Origin: Streptomyces sp. NBC_00425
Lineage (GTDB): Bacteria; Actinomycetota; Actinomycetes; Streptomycetales; Streptomycetaceae
Assembly: GCF_036030735.1 (NCBI RefSeq)
Contig: NZ_CP107928.1
Location: forward strand, 3,472,001-3,536,000
DNA length: 64,000 bases
Direction of reading: 5' to 3'
In this document: positions 48,031 to 57,262 of the stretch, piece after piece
Layout: each line of letters begins with the position of its first letter
How positions within the stretch are numbered: the first letter of the stretch is position 1
The notes under the pieces: model-generated
What the model saw: only the letters and a program-made list of their open reading frames with translations
Told to the model about the DNA's origin: nothing
Databases searched by the model: none
Program-made: the position numbers and the translations under genes

Positions 48031-48708
48031 TCAGGCTCGCGTCGGCACCCCCGTCAGGGCCGTGACCACCGGGTCCAGGGCCTGGTGTATCTCGTCGCCG
48101 ATGGAGCGGAAGAACGGCAGGGGCGCCCCGTACGGGTCGTAGACCTCGTCGGCCTCCAGGGTCGGGGCCAGAAGCCACCCGCGTAGCGCCGCCGCCGCGC
48201 GGACCAGCGCCCGTGCGCGCATCACCACGCCCTCGTCCAGCGGCGGGAGGGTGGCCGGGTCGATGGCGTTGACCAGGCGGGTGAACTCCTTCAGGGTGAA
48301 GGTGCGCAGCCCCGCCGAGTGGCCCATGGAGATGACCTGGGCCCGGTGGTCGCGGGTCGCCGTCAGGACCAGGTCGGCCATGATGACGTGCTCGTCGAGG
48401 AGCTCCCGGCCGGTGAACCCGGACGCGTCCGCGCCGAACTCGGCCAGCACGGTCTCCGCGTTGGCCTCCATGGGCGCGCCCTCGTGGCCCCAGGTGCCCG
48501 CGCTCTCCACGATCAGCCCGCCGCCCAGCAGGCCGAGCCGCTGCGACACGAAATGCCGGGTCAGCCGCTCGGTGATCGGCGAGCGGCAGACGTTGCCGGT
48601 GCTGACGTGGAGGATGCGGAAGGTGTCGCGCGGATATCCGAACGTCGTCGTCTGCTCCGCGGCACGTTCCCCGTTGCCTATGCCACGCCCCGCGTCAGGG
48701 GCTGTCAA
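48031..48708 (-). CDS. Low-molecular-weight phosphatase-fold protein lacking the catalytic cysteine
   Basis: 225 residues of the LMW protein-tyrosine-phosphatase family. The P-loop reads HVSTGNVCRSP: Ser36 replaces the nucleophilic Cys of C-x-G-N-x-C-R, while Cys41, Arg42 and the general-acid motif Asp191-Pro192-Tyr193 remain. Cys-to-Ser phosphatases typically bind but cannot turn over phosphoprotein substrates, so this may be a phospho-binding pseudophosphatase. An N-terminal extension of about 30 residues and a long C-terminal part are unusual for the family. The TTG start at 48708 overlaps the tsaC stop (TTGA). Confidence 0.87.
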   Translation of the reverse strand: MTAPDAGRGIGNGERAAEQTTTFGYPRDTFRILHVSTGNVCRSPITERLTRHFVSQRLGLLGGGLIVESAGTWGHEGAPMEANAETVLAEFGADASGFTGRELLDEHVIMADLVLTATRDHRAQVISMGHSAGLRTFTLKEFTRLVNAIDPATLPPLDEGVVMRARALVRAAAALRGWLLAPTLEADEVYDPYGAPLPFFRSIGDEIHQALDPVVTALTGVPTRA

Positions 48709-49352
48709 TTCGCCACCTCGAGGTCGGGTACGACCTTCCGCAGCTCGTCCGCGGAGATCGCGCCCGCCCGCAGGAGCAGCGGCACCTCACGGCTGACGTC
48801 GACGATCGAGGACGGCACGTTGCCGGGGGTCGGACCGCCGTCGAGGTAGACGGAGACGGAGTCGCCGAGCATCTCCTGCGCGTAGTCGCAGTTCTCCGGC
48901 GCCGGGTGGCCGGTGAGGTTGGCGGAGGAGACCGCCATCGGGCCGACCTCCGTCAGCAGCTCGATGGCGACCGGGTGCAACGGCATGCGCACGGCGACCG
49001 TGCCGCGGGTGTCGCCCAGGTCCCACTGCAGGGACGGCTGGTGCTTGGCGACGAGCGTCAGCGCGCCCGGCCAGAACGCGTCGACCAGTTCCCAGGCCAG
49101 CTCGGAGAAGTCCGTGACGAGGCCGTGCAGCGTGTTCGGGGAGCCGATGAGGACGGGGGTGGGCATGTTGCGGCCCCGGCCCTTGGCGTCCAGCAGGTCG
49201 GCGACGGCCTCCGAGGAGAACGCGTCGGCGCCGATCCCGTACACCGTGTCGGTCGGGAGGACCACGAGCTCGCCACGGCGGACGGCGGACGCGGCCTCGC
49301 GCAGACCGGTCACACGGTCGGTCGCGTCGTTGGTGTCGTATCGCCGAGCCAT
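48705..49352 (-). CDS. tsaC: L-threonylcarbamoyladenylate synthase (Sua5/YrdC/TsaC)
   Basis: 215 residues, a complete YrdC domain. It makes threonylcarbamoyl-AMP for the t6A modification of ANN-decoding tRNAs. Family motifs: VLPTDTVYGIGADAF, RGRNMPTPVLIGS, FWPGALTLV, VAVRMPLHP, SSANLTGHPAP. It lacks the Sua5 C-terminal domain. Its ATG directly follows a TAG that ends a 30-codon frame, and its stop overlaps the next start. Confidence 0.95.
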   Translation of the reverse strand: MARRYDTNDATDRVTGLREAASAVRRGELVVLPTDTVYGIGADAFSSEAVADLLDAKGRGRNMPTPVLIGSPNTLHGLVTDFSELAWELVDAFWPGALTLVAKHQPSLQWDLGDTRGTVAVRMPLHPVAIELLTEVGPMAVSSANLTGHPAPENCDYAQEMLGDSVSVYLDGGPTPGNVPSSIVDVSREVPLLLRAGAISADELRKVVPDLEVAN

Positions 49353-49445
49353 CTAGCGAGCCTCCTCGTACACGGAATACACGAAATACACGAATGCGGA
49401 CGCGTACACGTCCTGCTGCGGGTCGGGAGTGCGGGGGGCGCTCAC
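49353..49445 (-). CDS. Candidate 30-residue ORF filling the prmC-tsaC gap
   Basis: The frame starts with GTG overlapping the prmC stop (GTGA at 49442-49445) and ends with TAG immediately adjoining the ATG of tsaC. It spans the whole gap. The predicted peptide is proline/glutamine-rich at first and ends with three consecutive xVY repeats (FVY FVY SVY) encoded by a 9-bp tandem repeat, then EEAR. The GAGGAG that serves tsaC lies inside its last codons. It may be a real small protein or simply a translated coupler; a weak Shine-Dalgarno leaves this open. Confidence 0.4.
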   Translation of the reverse strand: MSAPRTPDPQQDVYASAFVYFVYSVYEEAR

Positions 49446-50323
49446 GGCGTCGCCCTGCGGGCGGTGGCGAAGCGCGGACGGTTGTTGAGGTCGGGGTGGT
49501 CGGCCGCGTCGGCCCAGCCCCGCTCCTCGGTGAAGATCCACGGCACCTGGCCGCCCTGGGTGTCGGCGTGCTCGATGACGACGACGCCGCCGGGACGCAG
49601 CAGCCGGTGCGCGGTGCGCTCGATGCCGCGGATCAGGTCGAGGCCGTCCTCGCCGGAGAACAGGGCGAGTTCGGGGTCGTAGTCACGGGCCTCCGGGGCG
49701 ACGTACTCCCACTCGGTGAGCGGGATGTACGGCGGGTTGGAGACGACGAGGTCGACCTGGCCGTCGAGGTCGCGGAAGGCGTCCAGGGCGTTGCCCTGGC
49801 GCAGGTCGACCCTGGAGCCCTCCATGTTCTTGCGGGTCCACACCAGGGCGTCCTCGGACAGCTCCACGGCGTGCACCCGGGAGCGCGGGACCTCCTGCGC
49901 GAGGGCGAGCGCGATGGCGCCGCTGCCGGTGCACAGATCGACGATCCGGGGCTCGACGACGTCCATGGCGCGTACGGCGTCTATGGCCCAGCCGACGACC
50001 GACTCGGTCTCGGGACGCGGCACGAAGACCCCGGGGCCGACCTGGAGCTCCAGGTACCGGAAGAAGGCCCGGCCGGTGATGTGCTGGAGCGGCTCGCGCT
50101 GCTCGCGCCGGGCGATGACCTCCCAGTACCGGGCGTCGAAGTCGGGATCCTTCACGGAGTGGAGTTCACCGCGCTTGACGCCGTGCACGAACGCCGCGAG
50201 CTCCTCCGCGTCGTTGCGCGGCGAGGGCACGCCGGCGTCGGCCAGCCGCTGGGTGGCCTGAGCTACCTCAGCGAGCAGCAGACTGCGAGGGCTCGGGGGG
50301 CGTCCCCCAAATGATTGCTGCAC
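49442..50323 (-). CDS. prmC: Release factor glutamine methyltransferase PrmC (HemK)
   Basis: 293 residues. It methylates the Gln of the GGQ motif in release factors. A helical N-terminal domain (about 1-90) precedes a Rossmann methyltransferase with VPRPETESVV, VDLCTGSGAIALALA (SAM site) and the catalytic SNPPYIP. The GTG at 50323 has GGAGG at 6 nt. It lies 45 bp after prfA, whose product it modifies. Confidence 0.95.
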   Translation of the reverse strand: MQQSFGGRPPSPRSLLLAEVAQATQRLADAGVPSPRNDAEELAAFVHGVKRGELHSVKDPDFDARYWEVIARREQREPLQHITGRAFFRYLELQVGPGVFVPRPETESVVGWAIDAVRAMDVVEPRIVDLCTGSGAIALALAQEVPRSRVHAVELSEDALVWTRKNMEGSRVDLRQGNALDAFRDLDGQVDLVVSNPPYIPLTEWEYVAPEARDYDPELALFSGEDGLDLIRGIERTAHRLLRPGGVVVIEHADTQGGQVPWIFTEERGWADAADHPDLNNRPRFATARRATP

Positions 50324-50368
50324 GCAAGTCCTCCGTGTCGTACTCGTCGTGCGTCCGTCCTACAACGC

Positions 50369-51445
50369 CTACGCGGCCGCGAGCTTGGCGGCCGAGTCCG
50401 CGTCGACGCAGGCCTGGATCACCGCGTCCAGGTCGCCGTCCAGGACCTGGTCCAGGTTGTACGCCTTGAAGCCGACCCGGTGGTCCGAGAGGCGGTTCTC
50501 CGGGAAGTTGTACGTGCGGATCTTCTCGGAGCGGTCGACCGTGCGGACCTGACTGCGGCGGGCGTCGGCGGCCTCCCGCTCCGCCTCCTCCTGCGCCGCC
50601 GCCAGCAGCCTGGAGCGCAGGATACGCATCGCCTGCTCCTTGTTCTGCAGCTGGCTCTTCTCGTTCTGGCAGGAGGCGACGACTCCGGTGGGAACGTGGG
50701 TGATGCGCACGGCGGAGTCGGTGGTGTTGACGGACTGGCCGCCGGGACCGGAGGACCGGTACACGTCGATGCGGAGGTCGTTCGCGTTGATCTCGACGTC
50801 GACCTCCTCGGCCTCGGGCGTCACCAGGACGCCGGCGGCGGAGGTGTGGATCCGGCCCTGCGACTCGGTCGCGGGCACCCGCTGCACGCGGTGCACTCCG
50901 CCCTCGTACTTCAGCCGCGCCCAGACGCCCTGCCCGGGTTCCGTCGCGCCCTGCCCGCCCTTGGTCTTCACCGCGACCTGGACGTCCTTGTAGCCGCCCA
51001 GCTCGGACTCGGTCGCGTCGATGATCTCGGTCTTCCAGCCCACCCGCTCGGCGTAGCGCAGGTACATCCGCAGCAGGTCGCCGGCGAACAGGGCCGACTC
51101 GTCGCCGCCCGCGCCCGCCTTGATCTCGAGGATGACGTCCTTGTCGTCGGACGGGTCACGGGGCACGAGCAGCAGCCGCAGCTTCTCCGTCAGCTCCTCG
51201 CGCTGCTTCTCCAGCTCCTTGACCTCGGCGGCGAAGTCCGGGTCGGAGGCGGCGAACTCGCGCGCGGTCTCGACGTCGTCGCCGGTCTGCTTCCAGGAGC
51301 GGTACGTGCCGACGATGGGGGTGAGCTCGGCGTAGCGCTTGTTGAGCTTGCGCGCGTTGGCCTGGTCGGCGTGCACCGACGGGTCGGCGAGCTTCTTCTC
51401 CAGGTCGGCGTGCTCTCCGAGCAACTCCTCGACGGCCTCGAACAT
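50369..51445 (-). CDS. prfA: Peptide chain release factor 1
   Basis: 358 residues. It recognises UAA and UAG: the codon-reading tripeptide PAT lies in [10 protein letters not shown] (as in RF1, not RF2's SPF). The GGQ motif is in [21 protein letters not shown] precedes the ATG. The large frame continuing upstream of this start is not coding. A terminator with a T tract lies between rpmE and this gene. Confidence 0.97.
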   Translation of the reverse strand: MFEAVEELLGEHADLEKKLADPSVHADQANARKLNKRYAELTPIVGTYRSWKQTGDDVETAREFAASDPDFAAEVKELEKQREELTEKLRLLLVPRDPSDDKDVILEIKAGAGGDESALFAGDLLRMYLRYAERVGWKTEIIDATESELGGYKDVQVAVKTKGGQGATEPGQGVWARLKYEGGVHRVQRVPATESQGRIHTSAAGVLVTPEAEEVDVEINANDLRIDVYRSSGPGGQSVNTTDSAVRITHVPTGVVASCQNEKSQLQNKEQAMRILRSRLLAAAQEEAEREAADARRSQVRTVDRSEKIRTYNFPENRLSDHRVGFKAYNLDQVLDGDLDAVIQACVDADSAAKLAAA

Positions 51446-51488
51446 GGTGGGCTCCTGAATGACGTACGTGGGGGAAGGGCGGGCGACC

Positions 51489-51508
51489 AAAAACGCCGGT
51501 CCCGGCGT
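51489..51508 (-). terminator. Intrinsic terminator after rpmE
   Basis: ACGCCGG and CCGGCGT pair closely (two-base centre) and are followed on the minus strand by TTTTT. It lies 45 bp beyond the rpmE stop and upstream of prfA. A second stem, GTGCCCC/GGGGCAC, lies next to it. Confidence 0.65.
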
Positions 51509-51552
51509 GCCCCGGGCGGGGGCACTGCCGTGGACCGGCGAAGAGGGGCTCG

Positions 51553-51777
51553 CTACTTCTTGGAGCCGGCGGCGGCCTTGCCGAAGCGGGCCTCGAAGCG
51601 GGCCACACGGCCACCGGTGTCGAGGATCTTCTGCTTGCCCGTGTAGAACGGGTGGCACTCGGAGCAGACGTCGGCGCGGATGGAACCGCTTCCGATCGTG
51701 CTGCGGGTGGTGAACGACGCGCCACAGGTGCAGCTGACCTGCGTCTCGACGTACTCGGGGTGGATGTCGCGCTTCAA
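51553..51777 (-). CDS. rpmE: Ribosomal protein L31, zinc-binding type
   Basis: 74 residues. The SCTCG and DVCSEC pairs supply the four cysteines of the zinc-containing L31 form, as opposed to the zinc-free paralogue used under zinc starvation. The fold and length are typical. It is located between the LCP gene and prfA on the same strand. Confidence 0.97.
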   Translation of the reverse strand: MKRDIHPEYVETQVSCTCGASFTTRSTIGSGSIRADVCSECHPFYTGKQKILDTGGRVARFEARFGKAAAGSKK

Positions 51778-51948
51778 GGTGTCTCCTAGTTTCGGGAGGG
51801 CGCCGGGTCGCTGCCGCGGGATACGGCAAACGTGAACCGGAGCCGACGTACCAGTCTGCCAGCACTGGCCGCATCCCCCAAAACCGGGGGGCGGGGCGAT
51901 CTATTCCCAGGGGGGTCCGCGGCGCCGGGAGCGGTCGGACCCGCGCCG

Positions 51949-53118
51949 CTACGACGAGGTCACGACCCCGGCGGCCTCGCCGCTGGCGTTGCCCTCGGTG
52001 GCCGCCTTCGGGACGGGCCGGTCGTTCTTCAGCGCCGTCCACACCTGCTCGGCCTTCGCCTCGGAGACGAGGACGCGGTTGAGGTTGGACGGGTCGTACC
52101 GGACCGGCATCGTCACCATGGTCATGTTGGTCGCGCTGATGCCCTTGAGGCCGCCCGCGAAGGACATCAGGGAGTTCAGCGACCCGAGGTCGGAGTCGGT
52201 GGTGACGGCCTTGGTGGCGGTGTCGGCGAGGGCGTACAGCTTGGTGCCGCTGTGGAAGAGACCGATGTGCTTGACCTGGTCGACCAGGGCCTTGATGAAG
52301 GCCTGCTGGAGCTGGATGCGGCCGAGGTCGGAGCCGTCGCCCACGCCGTGCCGGGTGCGGACCAGGCCGAGCGCCTGGCCGCCGGTGAGCGTGTGGGTGC
52401 CCGCGTCGAGCTTCAGATGGCTGTCGGGGTCGTCGATCGCCTTGGTCGTGGTGACCTCGACGCCGCCGAGCTCGTCGACGAGCTTCTCGAAACCGGCGAA
52501 GTCCACTTCCAGATAGTGGTCCATACGGATGCCGCTCATCGCCTCGACCGTCTTGACCGCGCAGGCCGCGCCGCCCGTCGAGTACGCCGAGTTGAACATG
52601 ACGTCGGACGCGGCGTCGTGCGTGACGCCCTTCGGATCCGTGCAGGCGGGCCGGTCGATGAGGGTGTCGCGCGGTATGGAGACCACGCTGGCCCTCTTGT
52701 GGCCCTCGTAGACGTGCACGACCATCGCCGTGTCGGAACGGGCGCTGCCGTCGTCCGCGCCGCCGCCGAGCTTCTTGTTCGCGCCGGATCGGGTGTCCGA
52801 GCCCAGCACGAGGATGTTCTCCGAGCCGTTGTCGACCTTGGTGGGCCGCGACGTGCCCAGCGCGTGGTCGATGTCGACGCTCTTGATGTTGCCGTTGAGC
52901 TTGAAGTACAGGTATCCCGCGCCGGTGCCGCCCAGCACCAGGACGCCCGCGGCGCTCCACGCGGCGATCAGCAGGCCCTTGCGTCTGTCGCCGCGCTGCT
53001 TTCGGTGGCGCGGACCGCGCCGACCGTCCTGGCCGCCCGGACCGCTGCGGTCGGCTGCCCCGCTCGTCGTGCCGGCCTCACCCGGTGTGCCGGGCTCCGG
53101 CGTGCTCTCGGCAGACAT
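51949..53118 (-). CDS. LytR-CpsA-Psr family cell-wall glycopolymer ligase
   Basis: 389 residues. A Gly/Arg-rich cytoplasmic start is followed by one transmembrane helix (about 48-70) and an extracytoplasmic LCP domain. Conserved motifs are [31 protein letters not shown] and [14 protein letters not shown] enzymes attach undecaprenyl-linked polymers (teichoic acid, arabinogalactan-like) to peptidoglycan. The WecA/TagO-type gene 6 kb away would start such polymers, so a shared pathway is plausible. Confidence 0.93.
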   Translation of the reverse strand: MSAESTPEPGTPGEAGTTSGAADRSGPGGQDGRRGPRHRKQRGDRRKGLLIAAWSAAGVLVLGGTGAGYLYFKLNGNIKSVDIDHALGTSRPTKVDNGSENILVLGSDTRSGANKKLGGGADDGSARSDTAMVVHVYEGHKRASVVSIPRDTLIDRPACTDPKGVTHDAASDVMFNSAYSTGGAACAVKTVEAMSGIRMDHYLEVDFAGFEKLVDELGGVEVTTTKAIDDPDSHLKLDAGTHTLTGGQALGLVRTRHGVGDGSDLGRIQLQQAFIKALVDQVKHIGLFHSGTKLYALADTATKAVTTDSDLGSLNSLMSFAGGLKGISATNMTMVTMPVRYDPSNLNRVLVSEAKAEQVWTALKNDRPVPKAATEGNASGEAAGVVTSS

Positions 53119-53239
53119 GTGCTCCTCTGTTCTCGTGGAACCTCACCATCGTCACTCCGTCAGGTCAGACGGGGAAACTCGGGACAGGGTTACACGACGC
53201 TCCGTGCACATAACGCGGCGGAGCAATCACGGAGCGTGT

Positions 53240-53275
53240 TCGCAGGTGAGGGCCGCACCCGGCTCTCACCTGCGA
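53240..53275 (-). terminator. Terminator after the S1 protease gene
   Basis: TCGCAGGTGAG and CTCACCTGCGA form a perfect 11-bp stem with a 14-nt loop, 12 bp beyond the stop at 53288. Confidence 0.72.
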
Positions 53276-53287
53276 TTTCGCGGGGTT

Positions 53288-55102
53288 TCAGCCGAAGATG
53301 TCGTACTGCTTGAAAGTCGTCCCGAGTGAGGCCCTTGTGGCAAAGATCGCACTCGTGGCTTTTCCGGTGCCCTTGTAGAGATAGAGCGCTCCGGCGGGCG
53401 TACGGGCCAGCAGGTCGGCCACGCCGTCGCCGCTGACGTCCCCGACGGCTGCGACGGCGTTGTACGTCGCGCTGCTCCAGGTGGCGACCTTGACACGGGC
53501 CGCGAAGGCGGACGCGGCCGTGCCGTTGCCCCTGTAGAGGTAGACCGCGCCGGTGCTCTTGTTGCGGGCGATCAGGTCCGCCCTGCCGTCGGCGGTGAAG
53601 TCGCCGTGGCCGCGCAGGACGTCGTACTGGTTCCAGCCCGTGCCGTTCTTGACGCGCGCGGCGAAGGAGCCGCCGCCGTTGCCCGGGTAGACCCACAGGA
53701 CGCCGGCCGAGTCGACGGAGACCAGGTCGGGAAGGTAGTCGCCGGTGACATCGCCGGGAGCGACGATCTGGGTGCGGGTCTTCCAGTTGTCGGCGATCAG
53801 CTTGGTCGCCCAGGTGCCGCTGGAGGGCACGTAGTGCCGCCAGAACACGTCACCGTCGGAGGCGCGCCGCAGGACGAGGTCCTGGACGCCGTCGCGGTCC
53901 AGGTCGGTCTGGAGGACCAGGTTGTAGCTGCTCCAGCTGCCCCAGGACTCGCGGGCGCCCAGCGAGGCGCCCTTGGAGTCCATCTCGTACCCGGTCTTGG
54001 TGGACGAGCTGCGCACCCACAGGTCGGCCAGATGGTCACCGCTGAGGTTGGTGTCGTCGACGCGCGGGTAGGCGCTGCCGACGTACGCGGAGACCTTGCT
54101 GAAGACGCTGTACGCGCCGCTCGCAACGCAGTCGGTGACGCCCCAGGAGACGACGCCCACGATCCGGTCCTGCCCGGCCGCGTTGCGCACGATCAGCGGC
54201 CCGCCGGAGTCGCCGTTGCAGGCGGTGGTGGTGCCCGCGTCGGTTCCGGTGGCGGGCGTGCCCGCGCACACCATGTGGCCGGCGCGGTAGTCGGCGCCGT
54301 ATTGGTCCGAGCAGGTGGCGTCCGACCGCATCGGCAGCACGGCCGTCTTCAGCGTCTCGGAGAGGTCCTGCGTGGTGGAGCTGGTCCGGCCCCATCCGTA
54401 CAGCGTGGCCTTCGTGCCGCTCGCGTACGAGGCGGTGTCCGTGCTCGTCGTCAGCTTGACCGGCGTGGCCCTGACCGGGGTCTCCAGGGTCAGCACGGCG
54501 ATGTCGTTGTCGATGGTCGTGGCGCTGTAGGACGGGTGGTTCCACTGCCGGCGGACGTAGGTGCCGGTCCCGCCGTGCAGGCTGCCGTCGTCGGACATCA
54601 GCTGCGCGCTGCCCGTGACGACGTAGCCGTGGGCCTGCCAGTTGTAGCCCTTGACGCAGTGCGCGGCGGTGAGGATCTTCGTCGGCGAGACGACCGAGCC
54701 GCCGCAGAAGAAGCCGACGTCGTCGGTGGTGGTGCTGGTGCCCCGGTCGTCGCCGTACCAGAGCTGCGCCATCCAGGGTGCGCGGGTGACGGTCGTCGTC
54801 GTACCGCCGATGATCTTCGGGTCGACCTTGGTGGCGCCGACGCTCGTGCTCCCGCTGAGGGAGGTCTTCGCGGCCTGCCCCGGCGTCTCGTCGCCGCTGA
54901 CCGCGACGTCGATCAGCTTCCGCAGTTCCTTGGCCGACTTCGTCGCGGCCGGGGCGGGCGCCGGAGGCGTCTCGGCGGCCTGGGCGGACGACAGGAACAG
55001 CGTGCCGGCGACGGCCGCCGCCAGGCCGGCCGCCGCGACGGGCAGAGCGATCCGTATCCGGCGTCTGTGCCGGCCGCCGCCCCCGGACATGGGTGTACCC
55101 AC
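53288..55102 (-). CDS. Secreted S1-family serine protease with C-terminal FG-GAP repeats
   Basis: 604 residues. The signal peptide ends near residue 42. A propeptide follows, to about 96, and the mature protease would begin IIGG at 97-100. The triad is His148 (LTAAHC), Asp200 (DNDIAVL) and Ser299 (GDSGGP). Trypsin's specificity Asp is replaced by Thr293, so cleavage after Lys/Arg is doubtful. Five FG-GAP/VCBS-like repeats follow (from about residue 355), with DxDxDG-type loops such as DLDRDGVQDL that could bind calcium. The GTG start has GAGGGG upstream. Confidence 0.9.
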   Translation of the reverse strand: MGTPMSGGGGRHRRRIRIALPVAAAGLAAAVAGTLFLSSAQAAETPPAPAPAATKSAKELRKLIDVAVSGDETPGQAAKTSLSGSTSVGATKVDPKIIGGTTTTVTRAPWMAQLWYGDDRGTSTTTDDVGFFCGGSVVSPTKILTAAHCVKGYNWQAHGYVVTGSAQLMSDDGSLHGGTGTYVRRQWNHPSYSATTIDNDIAVLTLETPVRATPVKLTTSTDTASYASGTKATLYGWGRTSSTTQDLSETLKTAVLPMRSDATCSDQYGADYRAGHMVCAGTPATGTDAGTTTACNGDSGGPLIVRNAAGQDRIVGVVSWGVTDCVASGAYSVFSKVSAYVGSAYPRVDDTNLSGDHLADLWVRSSSTKTGYEMDSKGASLGARESWGSWSSYNLVLQTDLDRDGVQDLVLRRASDGDVFWRHYVPSSGTWATKLIADNWKTRTQIVAPGDVTGDYLPDLVSVDSAGVLWVYPGNGGGSFAARVKNGTGWNQYDVLRGHGDFTADGRADLIARNKSTGAVYLYRGNGTAASAFAARVKVATWSSATYNAVAAVGDVSGDGVADLLARTPAGALYLYKGTGKATSAIFATRASLGTTFKQYDIFG

Positions 55103-55165
55103 GCGAGTCCCCCCTCAGGGATCAGGATGGTGGAAGAGCGAGATCGTATCCCGCCCGTGAAACGC

Positions 55166-55205
55166 GGATCAGGGCCGCCCCCGCGTGCGGGGGCGGCCCT
55201 GATCC
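55166..55205. terminator. Very strong terminator after rho
   Basis: The two 19-bp arms are perfect inverted copies (beginning GGATCAGGGCCG) separated by two bases. It lies between the rho stop (55226) and the protease start (55102). Confidence 0.88.
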
Positions 55206-55225
55206 GATGGCTGCGGGCTACGACG

Positions 55226-57262
55226 TCAGTCGTTGTTGTTGCCCGGCGACGGCGTCGTCTTCTGGATCTGCATCAGGAACTCGCCGTTCGACTTCGTCTG
55301 CTTCATCTTGTCGAGGAGCAGCTCGATCGCCTGCTGCTGGTCGAGCGCGTGCAGCACCCGGCGCAGCTTCCAGGTGACCGCGAGCTCCTCGGCGCCGAGC
55401 AGGATCTCTTCCTTGCGGGTGCCGGACGCGTCCACGTCCACCGCCGGGAAGATGCGCTTGTCGGCGAGCTTGCGGTCGAGCTTGAGCTCGGCGTTGCCGG
55501 TGCCCTTGAACTCCTCGAAGATCACCTCGTCCATGCGGGACCCGGTGTCCACCAGCGCGGTGGCGAGGATGGTCAGCGAGCCGCCGTCCTCGATGTTGCG
55601 GGCCGCACCGAAGAAGCGCTTCGGCGGGTACAGGGCCGTCGAGTCGACACCACCGGACAGGATGCGGCCGGAGGCCGGGGCGGCGAGGTTGTACGCACGG
55701 CCCAGACGCGTGATCGAGTCGAGCAGCACGACGACGTCGTGGCCCAGCTCCACCAGACGCTTGGCGCGCTCGATGGCGAGCTCGGCGACCGTGGTGTGGT
55801 CCTCGGCCGGACGGTCGAAGGTCGAGGAGATGACCTCGCCCTTGACCGACCGCTGCATGTCGGTGACCTCTTCCGGACGCTCGTCGACCAGGACGACCAT
55901 CAGGTGGCACTCGGGGTTGTTGTGCGTGATCGCGTTGGCGATCGCCTGCATGATCATGGTCTTGCCGGTCTTCGGCGGGGCCACGATCAGACCGCGCTGA
56001 CCCTTGCCGATCGGCGCGACGAGGTCGATGATGCGGGTCGTCAGGACGCCCGGGTCGGTCTCCAGACGGAGCCGGTCCTGCGGGTAGAGCGGCGTCAGCT
56101 TGTTGAACTCGGGGCGTCCGCGCCCGGATTCGGGCGCCATGCCGTTCTGCGAGTCCAGGCGGACCAACGCGTTGAACTTCTCGCGGCGCTCCCCGTCCTT
56201 CGGCTGACGGACGGCGCCGGTGACGTGGTCGCCCTTGCGCAGACCGTTCTTGCGGACCTGGGCGAGCGAGACGTACACGTCGTTCGGGCCCGGCAGGTAG
56301 CCGGAGGTCCGGATGAACGCGTAGTTGTCCAGGATGTCCAGGATGCCCGCGACGGGGATCAGGACGTCGTCGTCGGCGAGCTGCGGCTCGGGGGCGCCGA
56401 TCTCGTCGCGCCCGCGGCGGCCACGGCGGTCGCGGTAACGGCCGCGACGGCCACGCCGGCCGTCGCCGAACTCGTCGTCGTCCTGCGGGCCGTTGTCGCG
56501 CTGCTGCTGACCCTGACGGCCGCCGCCCTGCTGCTGACCCTGCTGGCCGCCGCGCTGCTGCTGGCCGCCCTGCTGGTCGTCGCCCTTGCGGCGGTCGCCG
56601 CGGTCTCCACGCTCGCCGCGGTCCCCGCGCTCACCACGGTCACGGCCGCGCTCGCGGCGGTCGCGGCGACGGCCCTCGCCGCCGTCGGCGTCGCTCTTGG
56701 CGTCGCCCTGCGGCTGGGCCTGGGCGTCGGTCTGCGCCGGCGCGGGCGTCTCGGCCTTCGGGGCGCTCTTCGCCTCGGCGGCGACCGTCTCCGGGCTGCC
56801 CGCGTCGGCGGTGGCACGACGGCGACGGCGCTCGGTCGGCGCGTCGGCGCCGGCCGGCTGGCCGGGAATCTCGATCTGCTGCTGGGCCACGGCCTTCTCG
56901 GCGGCGGCCTCGGCCGGGGCGGCGTCCGCCTTCTTGTCGGCGGCCTCTCCCGTGCGGGCCTTGGAGGTGGCGCGGCGCTTGGGCTTGGCCTCGGCGGCCG
57001 GGTCCTCGGCCTTGGCCGGGGCGCCGCCGCCCGCCTGCGCCTCCTTGATGACCTCGATCAGCTGGCTCTTGCGCATCCGCGCGGTGCCCTTGATGCCGAG
57101 GCCGGATGCGACCTGCTGCAGCTCGGCCAGCACCATGCCCTCGAGGCCGGTACCGCGGCGTCGCCGGGAGCCTGCACCGGTGGCAGGCGCGGAGGCGTCC
57201 GTGGCGGGCGCGGCAGCGGTCTCCTCGACACGTGCGCCCATCAGATCGGTGGTGTCGCTCAC
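55226..57262 (-). CDS. rho: Transcription termination factor Rho with disordered RG/Q-rich insert
   Basis: 678 residues versus about 419 in E. coli. The N-terminal helical domain covers about 38-76. An insert of about 220 residues (77-297) follows: Ala/Pro/Lys-rich, then Arg/Gly/Asp repeats, then a Gln/Gly block (228-256) and a second RG block. The RNA-binding OB domain covers about 299-370. The hexameric RecA-like ATPase has Walker A APPKTGKT at about 428-435. The GTG start follows GGAAGG. A long leader with palindromes precedes it, which suggests autoregulation. It lies downstream of thrB. Confidence 0.97.
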   Translation of the reverse strand: MSDTTDLMGARVEETAAAPATDASAPATGAGSRRRRGTGLEGMVLAELQQVASGLGIKGTARMRKSQLIEVIKEAQAGGGAPAKAEDPAAEAKPKRRATSKARTGEAADKKADAAPAEAAAEKAVAQQQIEIPGQPAGADAPTERRRRRATADAGSPETVAAEAKSAPKAETPAPAQTDAQAQPQGDAKSDADGGEGRRRDRRERGRDRGERGDRGERGDRGDRRKGDDQQGGQQQRGGQQGQQQGGGRQGQQQRDNGPQDDDEFGDGRRGRRGRYRDRRGRRGRDEIGAPEPQLADDDVLIPVAGILDILDNYAFIRTSGYLPGPNDVYVSLAQVRKNGLRKGDHVTGAVRQPKDGERREKFNALVRLDSQNGMAPESGRGRPEFNKLTPLYPQDRLRLETDPGVLTTRIIDLVAPIGKGQRGLIVAPPKTGKTMIMQAIANAITHNNPECHLMVVLVDERPEEVTDMQRSVKGEVISSTFDRPAEDHTTVAELAIERAKRLVELGHDVVVLLDSITRLGRAYNLAAPASGRILSGGVDSTALYPPKRFFGAARNIEDGGSLTILATALVDTGSRMDEVIFEEFKGTGNAELKLDRKLADKRIFPAVDVDASGTRKEEILLGAEELAVTWKLRRVLHALDQQQAIELLLDKMKQTKSNGEFLMQIQKTTPSPGNNND

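Noticed and set aside
51446..52960. An apparent N-terminal extension of prfA through rpmE and the LCP gene
   Set aside because: Overlaps two certain genes in other frames; RF1 begins at the ATG at 51445 with its own ribosome-binding site.
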